Shown in pieces: positions 18,929 through 28,298 of a stretch of DNA of 64,000 nt. The stretch lies in the NCBI RefSeq assembly GCF_015477765.1, contig NZ_JADLQQ010000017.1, forward strand, positions 62,001-126,000, written 5' to 3'. How positions within the stretch are numbered: the first letter of the stretch is position 1; every line of letters starts with the position of its first letter. Under the pieces are notes generated by a model. The model was not told the origin of the DNA. It saw only the letters and a list, made by a program, of their open reading frames with translations, and searched no databases. This stretch comes from Nocardia transvalensis. Its GTDB lineage: Bacteria; Actinomycetota; Actinomycetes; Mycobacteriales; Mycobacteriaceae. Both the position numbers and the translations under genes were made by a program.

Positions 18929-21322
18929 TCACGGTTCGGCCTCGTCGCCGTCATCGGGGTCGTCGGGCGGTAGGTCGGTCAGGATCGCCCGCAGCAGGGC
19001 GGCGGCCCCCGCCTTGTCCAGCGGGTGGTTGCCGTTGCCGCACTTCGGCGACTGTACGCAGGAAGGACAACCGGCGGGGCACTCGCAGCCGTCGACGACC
19101 GCGAGGGTGGCCGCCAGCCAGGTCCGCAGCCGGGCGAAACCGCGCTCGGCGAAGCCCGCTCCGCCGGGGTGACCGTCGTGGACGAACACCGTCGGCAGGC
19201 CGGTATCGGGATGTTCGGCAGTGGAGACCCCGCCGATGTCCCAGCGATCGCAGCTGGCGACCAGCGGCAACATCCCGATCGCGGCGTGCTCGGCCGCATG
19301 CAGGGCGCCCGGCACGCGCCGAGGTTCGATACCGGCGCGGGCCAGCAGCCGCGGCGTGACCGTGTACAGCACTGCCCGGGTCGGCAGCGTCTGCTCCGGC
19401 AGCTCGAGCTCCACCAGGTCCAGCACCTCACCTGTGGGCAGGGTGCGGAGATAGCCCACGACCTGGCGCGATACCCGCACCTGGGCCAATGCGGCCGTCA
19501 CCTCGCCGTGCCTGCGCTCGGTGGTGACCTCGTCGACGGTGATCGAGGTGACCGCCCGCGCGCTGGTCGTCCAGCCGGGTTGTTCGGCATGCACGAATGC
19601 CACCCCGGCCTCGAGATCCAGCTCATCCACGACGTAGGTCTCGCCCTGATGCACATGTACCGCGCCCGGATGCAGGGTGGCCGGGGCACGCCCGGCATCC
19701 GTGGTGCCCAGCAGGCGGCCGCTCTCCTCGTCGACGATCGCGACCGTCGTGCCGATGCCGCCGCGCACGTCGACGGCGTCGTGCGGCTGGGTCGAGGCGA
19801 TGACATGCCACCGCGCCGGGCCCCTGCCGTTCTCCCGCCGCCGGACCAGGCCGTCGGCGGCGAGCTCGGTGAGCAGCTCCCAGGCGTCGAACTCGCGGAC
19901 CTCGTCATCGGTCAGTGGCTGTTCCAGCGCGGCGCACAGCAGATGCGGCCCCGCCACGTAGGGGTTGTGGGGGTCGGTGATGGTGGCCTCCACCGGCCGT
20001 CCCAGCAGCGCCTGCGGGTGGTGCACGAGGTAGTTGTCCAGCGGATCGTCGCGCGCCACCAGCAGCACCAGCGATCCCTGCGCCCGGCGCCCGGCCCGCC
20101 CGGCCTGCTGCCAGAACGACGCGACCGTCCCCGGAAATCCCGCGATGACCACGGCATCGAGCCCGGCGATGTCCACGCCCAGTTCCAATGCCGTCGTCGT
20201 GGCGGCGCCCACCAAAGATCCGTCGGCCAGGCCCGCCTCCAGTTCCCGCCGGTCCTCGGCCAGATATCCGGCCCGATAGGCGGCAACGCGGTCGGCCAGT
20301 TCCGGATCCACCTCGGCGAGCATGCGCCGCGTCTCCATGGCCACCAGCTCCGCACTGCGCCGCGAGCGCACGAACGTCAGCGTCCGGGCACCCTCGGCGA
20401 CCAGGTCGGTCATGATGCGCGCGGCCTCCATGGTCGCCGGTCGCCGGACGGGCGCACCGTTCTCACCGACGGCGGCCAGCAGCGCGGGTTCCCAGAGGGC
20501 CACGGTCCGGGCGCCCTGGGGCGAGCCGTCCTCGGTCACCGCGACACAGGGTGCGCCGATCAGACGGGATGCGGCCACCGCCGGATCGGCGGTGGTGGCC
20601 GAGGACAGGACGAATACCGGATCGGCGCCGTAATGCCGGGCGAGGCGGCGCAGCCGGCGCAGCACCATCGCCACATGCGAGCCGAATACTCCCCGATAGG
20701 CATGGCATTCGTCGACCACGACATAGCGCAACTGCCGCAGCACCCGTGCCCAACGCTGATGTGAGCGCAGAATGCCCAGGTGCAGCATGTCGGGATTGGT
20801 GAAGATCCAGCGCGCATTGGCCCGCACCCATTGCCGGATCTCGGCCGGGGTGTCGCCGTCGTAGGTGGCGGGATGGATGTCGCGCAGCGGTCCCTCATGA
20901 GTGAGCGCACCTGTCGCGCGGAGCTGATCCGCACCCAGCGCCTTGGTCGGGGATAGATATAGAGCGGTGGCCCGCGGGTCCGCTTGCAGCGCGGTGAGCA
21001 CCGGCAATTGATAGCCGAGCGATTTACCGGATGCGGTCCCCGTACAGACGACAACGTGTTGTCCACTCGCGGCCAACTCCGCTGTGCGGGTCTGATGTGA
21101 CCACGGGGCTTCTATACCGCACGCGCGAAACGCTGCGATCACATCCGGCGATACCCACGACGGCCAGGTCGTGATCCGTGCCGCGCGCGCCGGAAGGTCC
21201 GTGACGTGGGTCAATCGGGCATTGCCGTCCGGAAGTCCCAAAAGGACACGATTCAGCAACGATCCGCCAAAGCTCGATCCCGGAGCAGGGTGAGTTCGGG
21301 TGTAGGGGTCGGTCGGATTCAT
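18929..21322 (-). CDS. DEAD/DEAH-box helicase with DUF1998 (MrfA/YprA-like)
   Basis: Superfamily 2 ATP-dependent helicase of the actinobacterial helicase/secretion neighbourhood family, Rv3649-like. From ATG 21322 it has 797 residues: Walker A GTASGKS (95-101), the box VVDECHAYRG (DECH rather than DEAH), SSATT motif III, and QQAGRAGRR motif VI. The C-terminal DUF1998 carries four cysteines in CECPAGC and CVQSPKCGNGNHP, a likely metal site as in the DNA-repair helicase MrfA. An ATG at 21388 would add 22 residues. Convergent with the tad operon; its genetic link to tad is conserved but unexplained. Confidence 0.92.
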   Translation of the reverse strand: MNPTDPYTRTHPAPGSSFGGSLLNRVLLGLPDGNARLTHVTDLPARAARITTWPSWVSPDVIAAFRACGIEAPWSHQTRTAELAASGQHVVVCTGTASGKSLGYQLPVLTALQADPRATALYLSPTKALGADQLRATGALTHEGPLRDIHPATYDGDTPAEIRQWVRANARWIFTNPDMLHLGILRSHQRWARVLRQLRYVVVDECHAYRGVFGSHVAMVLRRLRRLARHYGADPVFVLSSATTADPAVAASRLIGAPCVAVTEDGSPQGARTVALWEPALLAAVGENGAPVRRPATMEAARIMTDLVAEGARTLTFVRSRRSAELVAMETRRMLAEVDPELADRVAAYRAGYLAEDRRELEAGLADGSLVGAATTTALELGVDIAGLDAVVIAGFPGTVASFWQQAGRAGRRAQGSLVLLVARDDPLDNYLVHHPQALLGRPVEATITDPHNPYVAGPHLLCAALEQPLTDDEVREFDAWELLTELAADGLVRRRENGRGPARWHVIASTQPHDAVDVRGGIGTTVAIVDEESGRLLGTTDAGRAPATLHPGAVHVHQGETYVVDELDLEAGVAFVHAEQPGWTTSARAVTSITVDEVTTERRHGEVTAALAQVRVSRQVVGYLRTLPTGEVLDLVELELPEQTLPTRAVLYTVTPRLLARAGIEPRRVPGALHAAEHAAIGMLPLVASCDRWDIGGVSTAEHPDTGLPTVFVHDGHPGGAGFAERGFARLRTWLAATLAVVDGCECPAGCPSCVQSPKCGNGNHPLDKAGAAALLRAILTDLPPDDPDDGDEAEP

Positions 21323-21757
21323 CGGACCGAGACCGCGACACGCAGGGAAAGTGTGAAACGTGTGTGTTGCGAGAGCCCTACCTGCCATTCCACTACCGAG
21401 TAGCGACCTGTGTCACAGCCTGTTTGCCTGATGGGCACTCGGTTATCCAAAGGCAAACCTACTCCAAGTACGGATTTGACCATTGCGTGCCTCACCTGCG
21501 CATTCGCAAGATCATCTTTTTTGCAAATTGTCGGTAACTCGACTGTTGAATTGCCCGGAGACATGGTTAAGTGGTTCCTGGTCGCAAGCTTCTGTGTTCG
21601 AGGGAACGGATCCAAAGTCCAAACCATCAGCAGGATCGATGTTGCGAACGGTGTGCTTGATGCTTCCTGCAGGGGGAACAGAGTACAGCGGTCGGAACGG
21701 ACCCGGTGGACGAACCTAACTTGTCCGCCGTTCCGGTATGGAAAGAGAAGGAACAGA
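21323..21757. promoter_or_regulatory. AT-rich divergent region and long cspA leader
   Basis: About 435 bases between the helicase start and cspA, clearly richer in A and T than the window average. No convincing gene is present. A long 5' untranslated leader is characteristic of cspA genes and can act as a temperature-sensing structure. I cannot place the transcription start from sequence alone. Confidence 0.5.
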
Positions 21758-21964
21758 ATGGCACAGGGAACTGTGAAGTGGTTCAACGCGGAGAAGGGGT
21801 TCGGCTTCATCGCGCCCGAGGACGGCTCCGCTGACGTCTTCGTCCACTACTCCGAGATCCAGGGGACGGGCTTCCGCACCCTCGAGGAGAACCAGAAGGT
21901 CGAGTTCGAGGTTGGCCAGGGCACCAAGGGCCCGCAGGCCACCGGAGTTCGCGCCATCAGCTGA
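21758..21964 (+). CDS. cspA: cold shock protein CspA
   Basis: Single cold-shock (OB-fold) domain of 68 residues that binds single-stranded RNA and DNA. RNP1 is KGFGFI and RNP2 is VFVHY, with the family start [17 protein letters not shown]. The ATG at 21758 follows AGAGAAGGA. The protein is almost identical to mycobacterial CspA (Rv3648c) as I remember it, and the position next to the helicase and topA is conserved. Confidence 0.97.
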   Translation: MAQGTVKWFNAEKGFGFIAPEDGSADVFVHYSEIQGTGFRTLEENQKVEFEVGQGTKGPQATGVRAIS

Positions 21965-21985
21965 GCGCGTAACAGAGGTCCGATC

Positions 21986-22020
21986 GCTCGTCCCTCACCG
22001 CACTGCGGTGGGGGACGAGC
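21986..22020 (+). terminator. cspA terminator
   Basis: Strong hairpin 22 bases after the cspA stop: GCTCGTCCC-T-CACCGC pairs with GCGGTG-G-GGGACGAGC with a short loop. There is no T-run. Confidence 0.7.
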
Positions 22021-22098
22021 CGTATCCGGGGCAGTACACTCGACCGCAAACCGGGGCATTTCAACATGCCGTGCCCGAGGCGCGGCCATACAACACGG

Positions 22099-22104
22099 TA
22101 TAAA
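22099..22104 (+). promoter_or_regulatory. possible topA -10 element
   Basis: A TATAAA hexamer lies 95 bases before the topA start in an otherwise GC-rich region. It is followed by a small GTCTC/GGAGAC hairpin at 22106-22120. No clear -35 partner is visible. Confidence 0.3.
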
Positions 22105-22199
22105 CGTCTCTGGTGGGAGACATCTGTCTCCTCCGCTTGCCCCAGCCGCGCACTGCGTGCCACACGCCGCGCGGGTCGACAGGAAAGGTGTGTTCGCCG

Positions 22200-25085
22200 G
22201 TGGCAACACGAGACCGCGGTGCAGCGCCGAACTCCCAGGCAGCGCCCGACCAGGGCCGCCCCCTGCGTCGTCTCGTGATCGTCGAGTCGCCGACGAAGGC
22301 CAAGAAGATCGCGCCCTATCTCGGCCGTGGCTACACGGTGGAGGCCTCGGTGGGTCATATCCGCGACCTACCGCGCGGCGCGGCCGATGTGCCCGCCAAA
22401 TACAAAGGTCAGTCCTGGGCCCGCCTGGGCGTCGACGTCGACAACGATTTCGAGCCCATCTACGTGGTCAGCCCGGACAAGAAGGCGAAGGTTTCCGAGC
22501 TCAAGAGTCTGCTCAAGGACGCCGACGAGCTCTACCTGGCCACCGACCCCGACCGCGAGGGTGAGGCCATTGCCTGGCATCTGCTCGAGACGCTGAAGCC
22601 GAAGGTGCCGGTGCGCCGGATGGTGTTCCACGAGATCACCGAACCGGCCATCCGCGCGGCCGCCGCCGACACGCGCGAGCTCGACAACGATCTGGTCGAC
22701 GCCCAGGAGACCCGGCGCATCCTGGACCGGCTCTACGGTTACGAGGTCAGCCCCGTGCTGTGGAAGAAGGTCATGCCGCGGCTGTCGGCAGGCCGGGTGC
22801 AGTCGGTGGCGACCCGGATCATCGTGCAGCGCGAGCGCGAGCGCATGGCGTTCCGCTCGGCCGAGTACTGGGATATCGCCGCGAAGTTCGACGCCGGTGG
22901 TGGCGAGGGCGACGAGGCGAACCCGCGGACCTTCGGGGCCCGGCTGGTGACCGTCGACGGCTCCCGCATCGCCGGTGGCCGCGACTTCGGTGCCGACGGG
23001 CAGTTGAAGACGAACGGTGTCACCGTCCTGGACGAGGGCTACGCGCGACGGCTCGCGGAAGCCTTGGAGTCCAGCGAATTCCAGGTCAGCTCGGTCGAAT
23101 CCAAGCCGTACACCCGCAGGCCGTACGCGCCGTTCATGACCTCGACGCTGCAGCAGGAGGCCGCGCGCAAGCTGCGGTTCAGCTCCGAACGCACGATGCG
23201 GGTGGCGCAGCGGCTGTACGAGAACGGCTACATCACCTATATGCGTACCGACTCGACCACGCTGTCGGAGTCGGCCATTGCGGCGGCCCGGGCCCAGGCC
23301 ACCCAGCTGTACGGCGCCCAGTTCGTGCACCCGACGCCGCGCCAGTACACCCGCAAGGTCAAGAACGCCCAGGAGGCGCACGAGGCGATCCGGCCGGCCG
23401 GTGACAGCTTCGCCACGCCCGGACAGCTGGCCTCGCGGCTGGATCAGGACGAGTTCCGGCTCTACGAGCTGATCTGGCAGCGCACCGTCGCATCGCAGAT
23501 GGCCGACGCCCGCGGCACCACGTTGACCGTCCGGATCACCGGCGTCGCCGGTACGGGCGAGGAGTGTGTGTTCTCGGCGTCCGGCCGCACTATCACCTTC
23601 CCCGGCTTCCTGAAGGCCTACGTCGAGAGCGTCGACGAGGACAGCGGCGGCCAGTCCGACGACGCCGAATCGCGGCTGCCCGCGCTCAACGAGGGGCAGG
23701 GCGTCACGGCCGCCGAGCTGAACCCCGACGGGCACACGACCAATCCACCCCCGCGCTACAACGAGGCCTCGCTGGTCAAGGCGCTCGAGGAGTTGGGGAT
23801 CGGCCGCCCGTCGACCTACGCCTCGATCATCAAGACGATCCTGGACCGCGGATACGTGTACAAGCGCGGCAATGCGCTGGTGCCGTCGTGGGTGGCCTTC
23901 GCGGTGGTCGGCCTGCTCGAGGAGTACTTCGGCCGGTTGGTGGACTTCGACTTCACCGCGGCCATGGAGGACGATCTCGACGCCATCGCCGGCGGCCGCG
24001 AACAACGCGGAAACTGGTTGTCCAGCTTCTATTTCGGCGGCGAGCACGGCGCCGAGGGTTCGGTGGCGCGCTCGGGCGGGCTGAAGAAGATGGTCGGCGA
24101 GCGACTCGACGACATCGACGCCCGCGAGATCAACTCGATCAAGCTGTTCACCGACGATCAGGGTCGCGACGTGGTGGTCCGCGTCGGACGGTTCGGGCCG
24201 TATCTGGAACGGATGGTGGCCAATCCGGATGATCCGGACGGTGATCCGGTCTCGCAGCGGGCCAATCTGCCCGACGATCTCCCGCCGGACGAACTGACCC
24301 CGGAGGTCGCCGAGAAGCTGTTCTCGACGCCGCAGGAGGGGCGTGAGCTCGGTGTGGATCCGGCGACCGGGCACCGAATTGTCGCCAAGGAAGGGCGTTT
24401 CGGGCCCTACGTCACCGAGATCCTGCCCGAGTCGAACGAGAACGGCGACGGCAAGAAGGGGTCGAAGAAGGCCGCCGCCAAGCCGCGCACCGGGTCGCTG
24501 TTCAAGTCGATGGATCTGGCCACGATCACCCTGGACGAGGCGCTCCGACTGCTGTCGCTGCCGCGGGTGGTGGGTGTGGATCCGGCGTCGGGTGAGGAGA
24601 TCACCGCGCAGAACGGCCGGTACGGGCCGTATCTGAAGAAGGGAACCGACTCGCGGTCGCTGGCGAGTGAGGATCAGATCTTCACCGTGACGCTGGACGA
24701 GGCGTTGAAGATCTACGCCGAGCCCAAGCGGCGGGGCCGTCAGGCGTCGAGCAGTGCGCCGCTGCGGGAACTGGGGACCGATCCGGTCAGCGGGAAGCCG
24801 ATGGTGATCAAGGACGGCCGGTTCGGGCCGTACGTCACCGACGGCGAGACCAATGCCAGTCTGCGCAAGGGCGACGACGTGGAGTCCATCACCGACGACC
24901 GGGCGTCCGAGCTGCTCGCCGACCGCCGGGCCAAGGCGCCGGTGAAGCGGACGGCCAAGAAGTCGGCGAAGAAGACCGCCGTCAAGAAGACCGCGGCCAA
25001 GAAGACGACTGCCAAGAAGGCGGCCAAGACCGCGGAGAAGACCCCGGCGAAGAAGGCCACCAAGAAGGCATCCTCGAAGACCTGA
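22200..25085 (+). CDS. topA: DNA topoisomerase I
   Basis: Type IA topoisomerase that relaxes negative supercoils. GTG 22200 gives 961 residues; GGAAAGG lies upstream. The Toprim domain begins LVIVESPTKAKKIAPYLGRG and contains DPDREGEAIAWHLLE. The active-site Tyr is Tyr347 in YITYMRTDST. As in mycobacterial TopA, the C-terminal region has repeated metal-free topo-C modules (GRFGPYVTEI, GRYGPYLKKG, GRFGPYVTDG) instead of Cys4 zinc fingers, and ends in a long Lys/Ala-rich tail. The adenylate cyclase gene Rv3645 next to topA in M. tuberculosis is absent here. Confidence 0.97.
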   Translation: MATRDRGAAPNSQAAPDQGRPLRRLVIVESPTKAKKIAPYLGRGYTVEASVGHIRDLPRGAADVPAKYKGQSWARLGVDVDNDFEPIYVVSPDKKAKVSELKSLLKDADELYLATDPDREGEAIAWHLLETLKPKVPVRRMVFHEITEPAIRAAAADTRELDNDLVDAQETRRILDRLYGYEVSPVLWKKVMPRLSAGRVQSVATRIIVQRERERMAFRSAEYWDIAAKFDAGGGEGDEANPRTFGARLVTVDGSRIAGGRDFGADGQLKTNGVTVLDEGYARRLAEALESSEFQVSSVESKPYTRRPYAPFMTSTLQQEAARKLRFSSERTMRVAQRLYENGYITYMRTDSTTLSESAIAAARAQATQLYGAQFVHPTPRQYTRKVKNAQEAHEAIRPAGDSFATPGQLASRLDQDEFRLYELIWQRTVASQMADARGTTLTVRITGVAGTGEECVFSASGRTITFPGFLKAYVESVDEDSGGQSDDAESRLPALNEGQGVTAAELNPDGHTTNPPPRYNEASLVKALEELGIGRPSTYASIIKTILDRGYVYKRGNALVPSWVAFAVVGLLEEYFGRLVDFDFTAAMEDDLDAIAGGREQRGNWLSSFYFGGEHGAEGSVARSGGLKKMVGERLDDIDAREINSIKLFTDDQGRDVVVRVGRFGPYLERMVANPDDPDGDPVSQRANLPDDLPPDELTPEVAEKLFSTPQEGRELGVDPATGHRIVAKEGRFGPYVTEILPESNENGDGKKGSKKAAAKPRTGSLFKSMDLATITLDEALRLLSLPRVVGVDPASGEEITAQNGRYGPYLKKGTDSRSLASEDQIFTVTLDEALKIYAEPKRRGRQASSSAPLRELGTDPVSGKPMVIKDGRFGPYVTDGETNASLRKGDDVESITDDRASELLADRRAKAPVKRTAKKSAKKTAVKKTAAKKTTAKKAAKTAEKTPAKKATKKASSKT

Positions 25086-25111
25086 GTCCGACGGCCGGAG
25101 TGCGCGGAAAT

Positions 25112-25130
25112 CGGACATTGTCCGTTTTCT
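25112..25130 (+). terminator. possible topA terminator
   Basis: Small hairpin CGGAC-ATT-GTCCG followed by TTTTCT, 26 bases after the topA stop. The stem is short, but the T-run is unusual for this GC-rich genome. Confidence 0.5.
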
Positions 25131-25187
25131 GTCGGGCCGCTGCCGTAGCGTTTCGAGCCATCCCGACACGCCAGCGGAAGGACTCCG

Positions 25188-25703
25188 ATGACCGCCCCTT
25201 CGATCGCGCAGGAACGCCAGGACCTGATAGCCATGCTCGCCGGTCAGCGCGAGTTGTTCCGGATCACCCTGCGCGGCATCGACAATGACCAGGCACGCCA
25301 GCGCACCACCGTGAGTGAGCTGACACTGGGCGGGCTGCTGCACCATCTCGTCAGCTGTGAACGGCACTGGTACACCGTGCTGGTCGAGCGCGACGAGAAC
25401 GCGAAACTCGACGTGTCCAAGTTCGATTCGGAATACCGGATGGGCCCGGAGGAGACGGTAGAGGGCCTGTTGAAAGAGTGGGACACCGTCGCCGAGGACA
25501 CGGCCCAACTGATCCGAGCCGTCGACAGCCTCGACACCCTCATCCCCACCCCGACCGCGCCGTGGTCACCCGAACGAGAGTGGTGGACGGTCCGATTCAC
25601 CTTGCTGCACATCTTCCGTGAGATCTCGCACCACTCCGGTCACGCCGACATCATCCGCGAGGCCCTCGACGGCGCCAACACGACGTACCAGCGCGCCTCC
25701 TGA
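25188..25703 (+). CDS. DinB family protein (DUF664)
   Basis: Four-helix-bundle protein of the DinB/DUF664 superfamily, 171 residues. Many relatives are metal-dependent thiol transferases (mycothiol- or bacillithiol-dependent). Candidate metal ligands are the His in GGLLHHLVSCERHW (second helix) and the HHSGHADIIRE motif near the C-terminus, both standard positions. The ATG follows GGAAGGA. It sits alone between topA and the delta-prime gene. A mycothiol-dependent role is inference from family and taxonomy. Confidence 0.85.
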   Translation: MTAPSIAQERQDLIAMLAGQRELFRITLRGIDNDQARQRTTVSELTLGGLLHHLVSCERHWYTVLVERDENAKLDVSKFDSEYRMGPEETVEGLLKEWDTVAEDTAQLIRAVDSLDTLIPTPTAPWSPEREWWTVRFTLLHIFREISHHSGHADIIREALDGANTTYQRAS

Positions 25704-25976
25704 CCCCGGCCCCACGCCAGCGGCATTCCCGGCGGCCCGTCCGCCCCTGACGCACCGCGAAAGTCCCGCTGTGCTCTCGGCCCCCGTTGGCTGTCCCTGA
25801 GTGCCTCGGTGTCCCTGGCGTGCTTCGGCCGGGATCGTGGTGCTGCTCGAAAGCTTGCTGTGCGGAGCATTGTTCTGTCGATTGTTGACGCGGGGAAAGG
25901 TGCGTAGTCGAATAGCTCGGCGGGTTGGCTGTTGGGGTGGGCGGCAGAGCGGCGGGGGATGTCGGGGGCGGCGGCT

Positions 25977-27203
25977 ATGGTGTACGGCGTGGCGGGTGTC
26001 TTCGATCGGCTGGTGGGTCAGGATGCGGTCGAGTCCGAGCTGACTGCTGCGGCGGTGGCGGCGCGCGGCGGGGTGGCGTCGTCGGCGATGACGCATTCGT
26101 GGTTGTTCACCGGGCCGCCGGGATCGGGGCGGTCGGTGGCCGCGCTGTGCTTTGCGGCCGCGCTGCAGTGCACCGATCCGGTGACGCCGGGGTGCGGGCA
26201 CTGTCACGCGTGCACGACAACCATGGCCGGGACGCACGGCGATGTGCGGCGGGTGGTTCCCGAGGGCCTGAGCATCGGTACCAAGGAGATGCGCGAGATC
26301 GTGCAGGTGGCCTCCCGTCGGCCCAGCACCGGCCGGTGGCAGGTGGTGGTTATCGAGGATGCCGACCGGCTCACCGAGGCGGCCGGGAACGTGCTGCTGA
26401 AGGTGGTCGAGGAACCGCCGGAGCGAACGGTGTTCCTGCTGTGCGCGCCCTCGGTGGATCCCGAGGATATTTCCGTGACGCTGCGATCGCGCTGCCGCCA
26501 TGTGCATTTGGTGACGCCGTCCTCCGATGCGATCGCACGGGTCCTGCGGGAGCGCGACGGCCTGGACGCGGATACCGCGGAGTGGGCGGCCTCGGTCAGC
26601 GGCGGGCACGTCGGGCGGGCGCGCCGCCTGGCCACCGACGAGGAGGCGCGCGCCCGTCGCAAGCGGGCCCTGGCACTGGTCGCGGCCACGGCCAGGCCCG
26701 CCGCGGCGTATGTGGCCGCCGACGAATTGGTGAAGGCCGCCGAGGAGGAGGCCAAACAGGTCAGCGCGGCCCGCGACGAGCGGGAGCGGGAGGAACTGGC
26801 GACCGCCCTCGGCGCGGGCGGTACCGGCAAAGGCACCGCCTCGGCGACCCGCGGCTCGGCCGGCATCCTGAAGGATCTGGAACGCCGCCAGAAATCCCGC
26901 GCCACCCGCACCGGCCGCGACTCCCTGGACCGCGCACTCATCGATGTGGCCGGTCTCTACCGCGACGCCCTGGCGGTCCGTCTCGGCGCGGCGCGCCCCG
27001 ACCCGGCCGGTGGCGTCACCCTCACCCACCCCGATCTCCCCGACCAGATCCGCGACCTCGCCACCGAGGTCCGCCCCGAGGGCCTGCTCCGCTCGATCGA
27101 GGCCGTCCTCCACTGCCGAGAGGCCCTGGACCTGAACGTCAAACCTCGCTTCGCGGTCGCCGCCATGGTCGCGGGCCTCATCGCCGCCCGCACCCCCAGC
27201 TGA
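25977..27203 (+). CDS. DNA polymerase III subunit delta-prime
   Basis: Clamp-loader subunit (HolB-type), M. tuberculosis Rv3644c homologue. It contains VFDRLVGQDAVESELTAA, Walker A-like GPPGSGRS (Arg for Lys, typical of non-hydrolysing delta-prime subunits), a four-Cys zinc module CTDPVTPGCGHCHAC, and VVVIEDADRLTEAAGNVLLK with LRSRCR. A charged helical region (about 230-290) precedes the C-terminal domain. The ATG at 25977 follows GGGGGCGG; GTG 25989 and ATG 25959 are alternatives. Length is about 408 residues. Confidence 0.92.
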   Translation: MVYGVAGVFDRLVGQDAVESELTAAAVAARGGVASSAMTHSWLFTGPPGSGRSVAALCFAAALQCTDPVTPGCGHCHACTTTMAGTHGDVRRVVPEGLSIGTKEMREIVQVASRRPSTGRWQVVVIEDADRLTEAAGNVLLKVVEEPPERTVFLLCAPSVDPEDISVTLRSRCRHVHLVTPSSDAIARVLRERDGLDADTAEWAASVSGGHVGRARRLATDEEARARRKRALALVAATARPAAAYVAADELVKAAEEEAKQVSAARDEREREELATALGAGGTGKGTASATRGSAGILKDLERRQKSRATRTGRDSLDRALIDVAGLYRDALAVRLGAARPDPAGGVTLTHPDLPDQIRDLATEVRPEGLLRSIEAVLHCREALDLNVKPRFAVAAMVAGLIAARTPS

Positions 27204-27281
27204 CCTGGTAACGGGTGAGCGAGACCACCGATTTTCGCGATCCGCCCCCGAGACGATAGACTCGCACCCGCCGCAAGGCAC

Positions 27282-27357
27282 GCCGCCTTAGCTCAGTCGG
27301 TAGAGCGCTTCACTCGTAATGAAAAGGTCGGGGGTTCGATTCCCCCAGGCGGCTCCA
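27282..27357 (+). tRNA. tRNA-Thr (CGT)
   Basis: Complete cloverleaf: acceptor GCCGCCT/AGGCGGC, D-arm TTAGCTCAGTCGGTAGAGC, anticodon loop CTCGTAA with anticodon CGT reading ACG, T-arm GGGGGTTCGATTCCCCC, discriminator T and encoded CCA at 27355-27357. It lies just after the delta-prime gene, as in mycobacteria. Its 3' half is repeated at 29611-29649 and 30540-30567, which marks it as an integration target. Confidence 0.97.
27319..27357 (+). other. att-type site in the tRNA-Thr 3' end (left boundary)
   Basis: The 39-base stretch beginning AATGAAAAGGTCGGGGGTTC and ending at the tRNA CCA recurs with only two or three differences at 29611-29649. A tRNA 3' end with an integrase gene reading toward it is the standard layout of a tRNA-integrated element. 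Confidence 0.75.
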
Positions 27358-27366
27358 AGCCGCAGG

Positions 27367-27390
27367 TGAGGGCCGGTTCCCGGACCCTCA
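27367..27390 (-). terminator. hairpin after the integrase remnant
   Basis: TGAGGGCCGG pairs with CCGG-A-CCCTCA, leaving a three-base loop and one bulged base. It lies about 30 bases beyond the integrase stop on the minus strand, between it and the tRNA. Confidence 0.5.
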
Positions 27391-27418
27391 TCCGGCACAG
27401 ATTCGGGACTGAACCCAA

Positions 27419-28138
27419 CTAAGTCCCAACAAATTCGTTCCACGTCAATCCGGCGACGGCTTCGTCGAGCGCTGCCGCAGCGGCGATGTGGACGCGTCCG
27501 CGTGCCATGTACTGCCGCTGGGTCATCGAGGGATCTGCATGGCCGAGGACGTCCGCGGTGATGCGACAGACAGTCCGGCGTCGTCCAGAATGGTGGCGAC
27601 CGCGCCGCGGAAGCTGTGCGCGGTGATGTCGTCGGGGATGCCCAGCGCCTCGCGCACCCGCTGCCATTGGTGCTGGACGTTGTTCGGGTCGCGCAGTGTC
27701 CACTCCTCGGATGGGAACACCAGATCGTATTCGGGTTCCTCGCTCGGCGGGTTGTGCTGCTTACGGGCTTCCAGCACCGCTTTTCGACACCGGAGCATCT
27801 CAACGACAAAGTCCGGCAAGGCTATTCGGCCTTTGCGGTTCTTCGGGTCGTCCTCGATCTCCAGACGAACCAGTCCTACTCCGGTGATCCGGACGACCTT
27901 GCCGGTCGTCTGCAGCGTTTTGCCGTCGAGGTCGATGTCGGACCACAAAAGGACGAGACCTTGGCTGCGCCGCAGGCCGGTACCCGCGAGCAGGGTGATC
28001 CAATCCACGAGATCGGCGTCGGCGCAGTACTCCGCCGCCGTGGGCGGCGTATAGGACTTGATCGGCTTACCCCGCTCGCGTTCCTTCTCGGTGAGCTTGC
28101 GTGGGCACGGCAGCGTGGAGGTTCGAACCGCGGTGAGA
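27419..28138 (-). pseudogene. tyrosine recombinase/integrase remnant, frameshifted and N-terminally truncated
   Basis: C-terminal catalytic region of a phage or ICE-type integrase. In one frame are LLAGTGLRRSQGLVLLWSDID (Arg I) and ITAHSFRGAVATILDDAGLS (HxxR). After about 27565 the frame shifts by one base and continues as RITADVLGHADPSMTQRQYM, giving the second His and the nucleophile Tyr, up to the stop at 27419. All catalytic residues survive but in two frames. The N-terminal arm-binding and core-binding domains are missing; the 5' end joins foreign sequence near 28138. Its C-terminus faces the tRNA-Thr gene. Confidence 0.85.
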
Positions 28139-28298
28139 ACCATCGGTCCGGGCCAAAACGGCCGAGCCGGACGCCACGCCGACCTGCCGAACCGGCGGCC
28201 ACGGTGACGACTACGTCTGGCACGTCGGGATGCTGGGACCGCAGATTTGTCCAGACCGATTCGATTGCCGCGACTAAGGATCCAGCGATGGTACTCAT
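28139..28298 (-). pseudogene. truncated mobile-element gene (possible SprT-like metalloprotease N-terminus)
   Basis: Minus-strand fragment starting near ATG 28298 (MSTIAGSLVAAIESVWTNLR) and continuing QHPDVPDVVVTVAAG to VRLGRFGPDRWF. It then runs into integrase-derived DNA in another frame. The pattern resembles the N-terminus of SprT-like metallopeptidases common on actinobacterial integrative elements; the metal-binding part is gone. The frame is open upstream of 28298, so the original start is unsure. I infer a deletion that fused two genes of the former element. Confidence 0.5.

Noticed and set aside
22368-25508. Very long minus-strand frame (1046 codons) antisense to topA
   Set aside because: Its translation is the His/Gly/Arg/Val-rich shadow composition seen opposite high-GC genes, while the plus strand encodes clear TopA.
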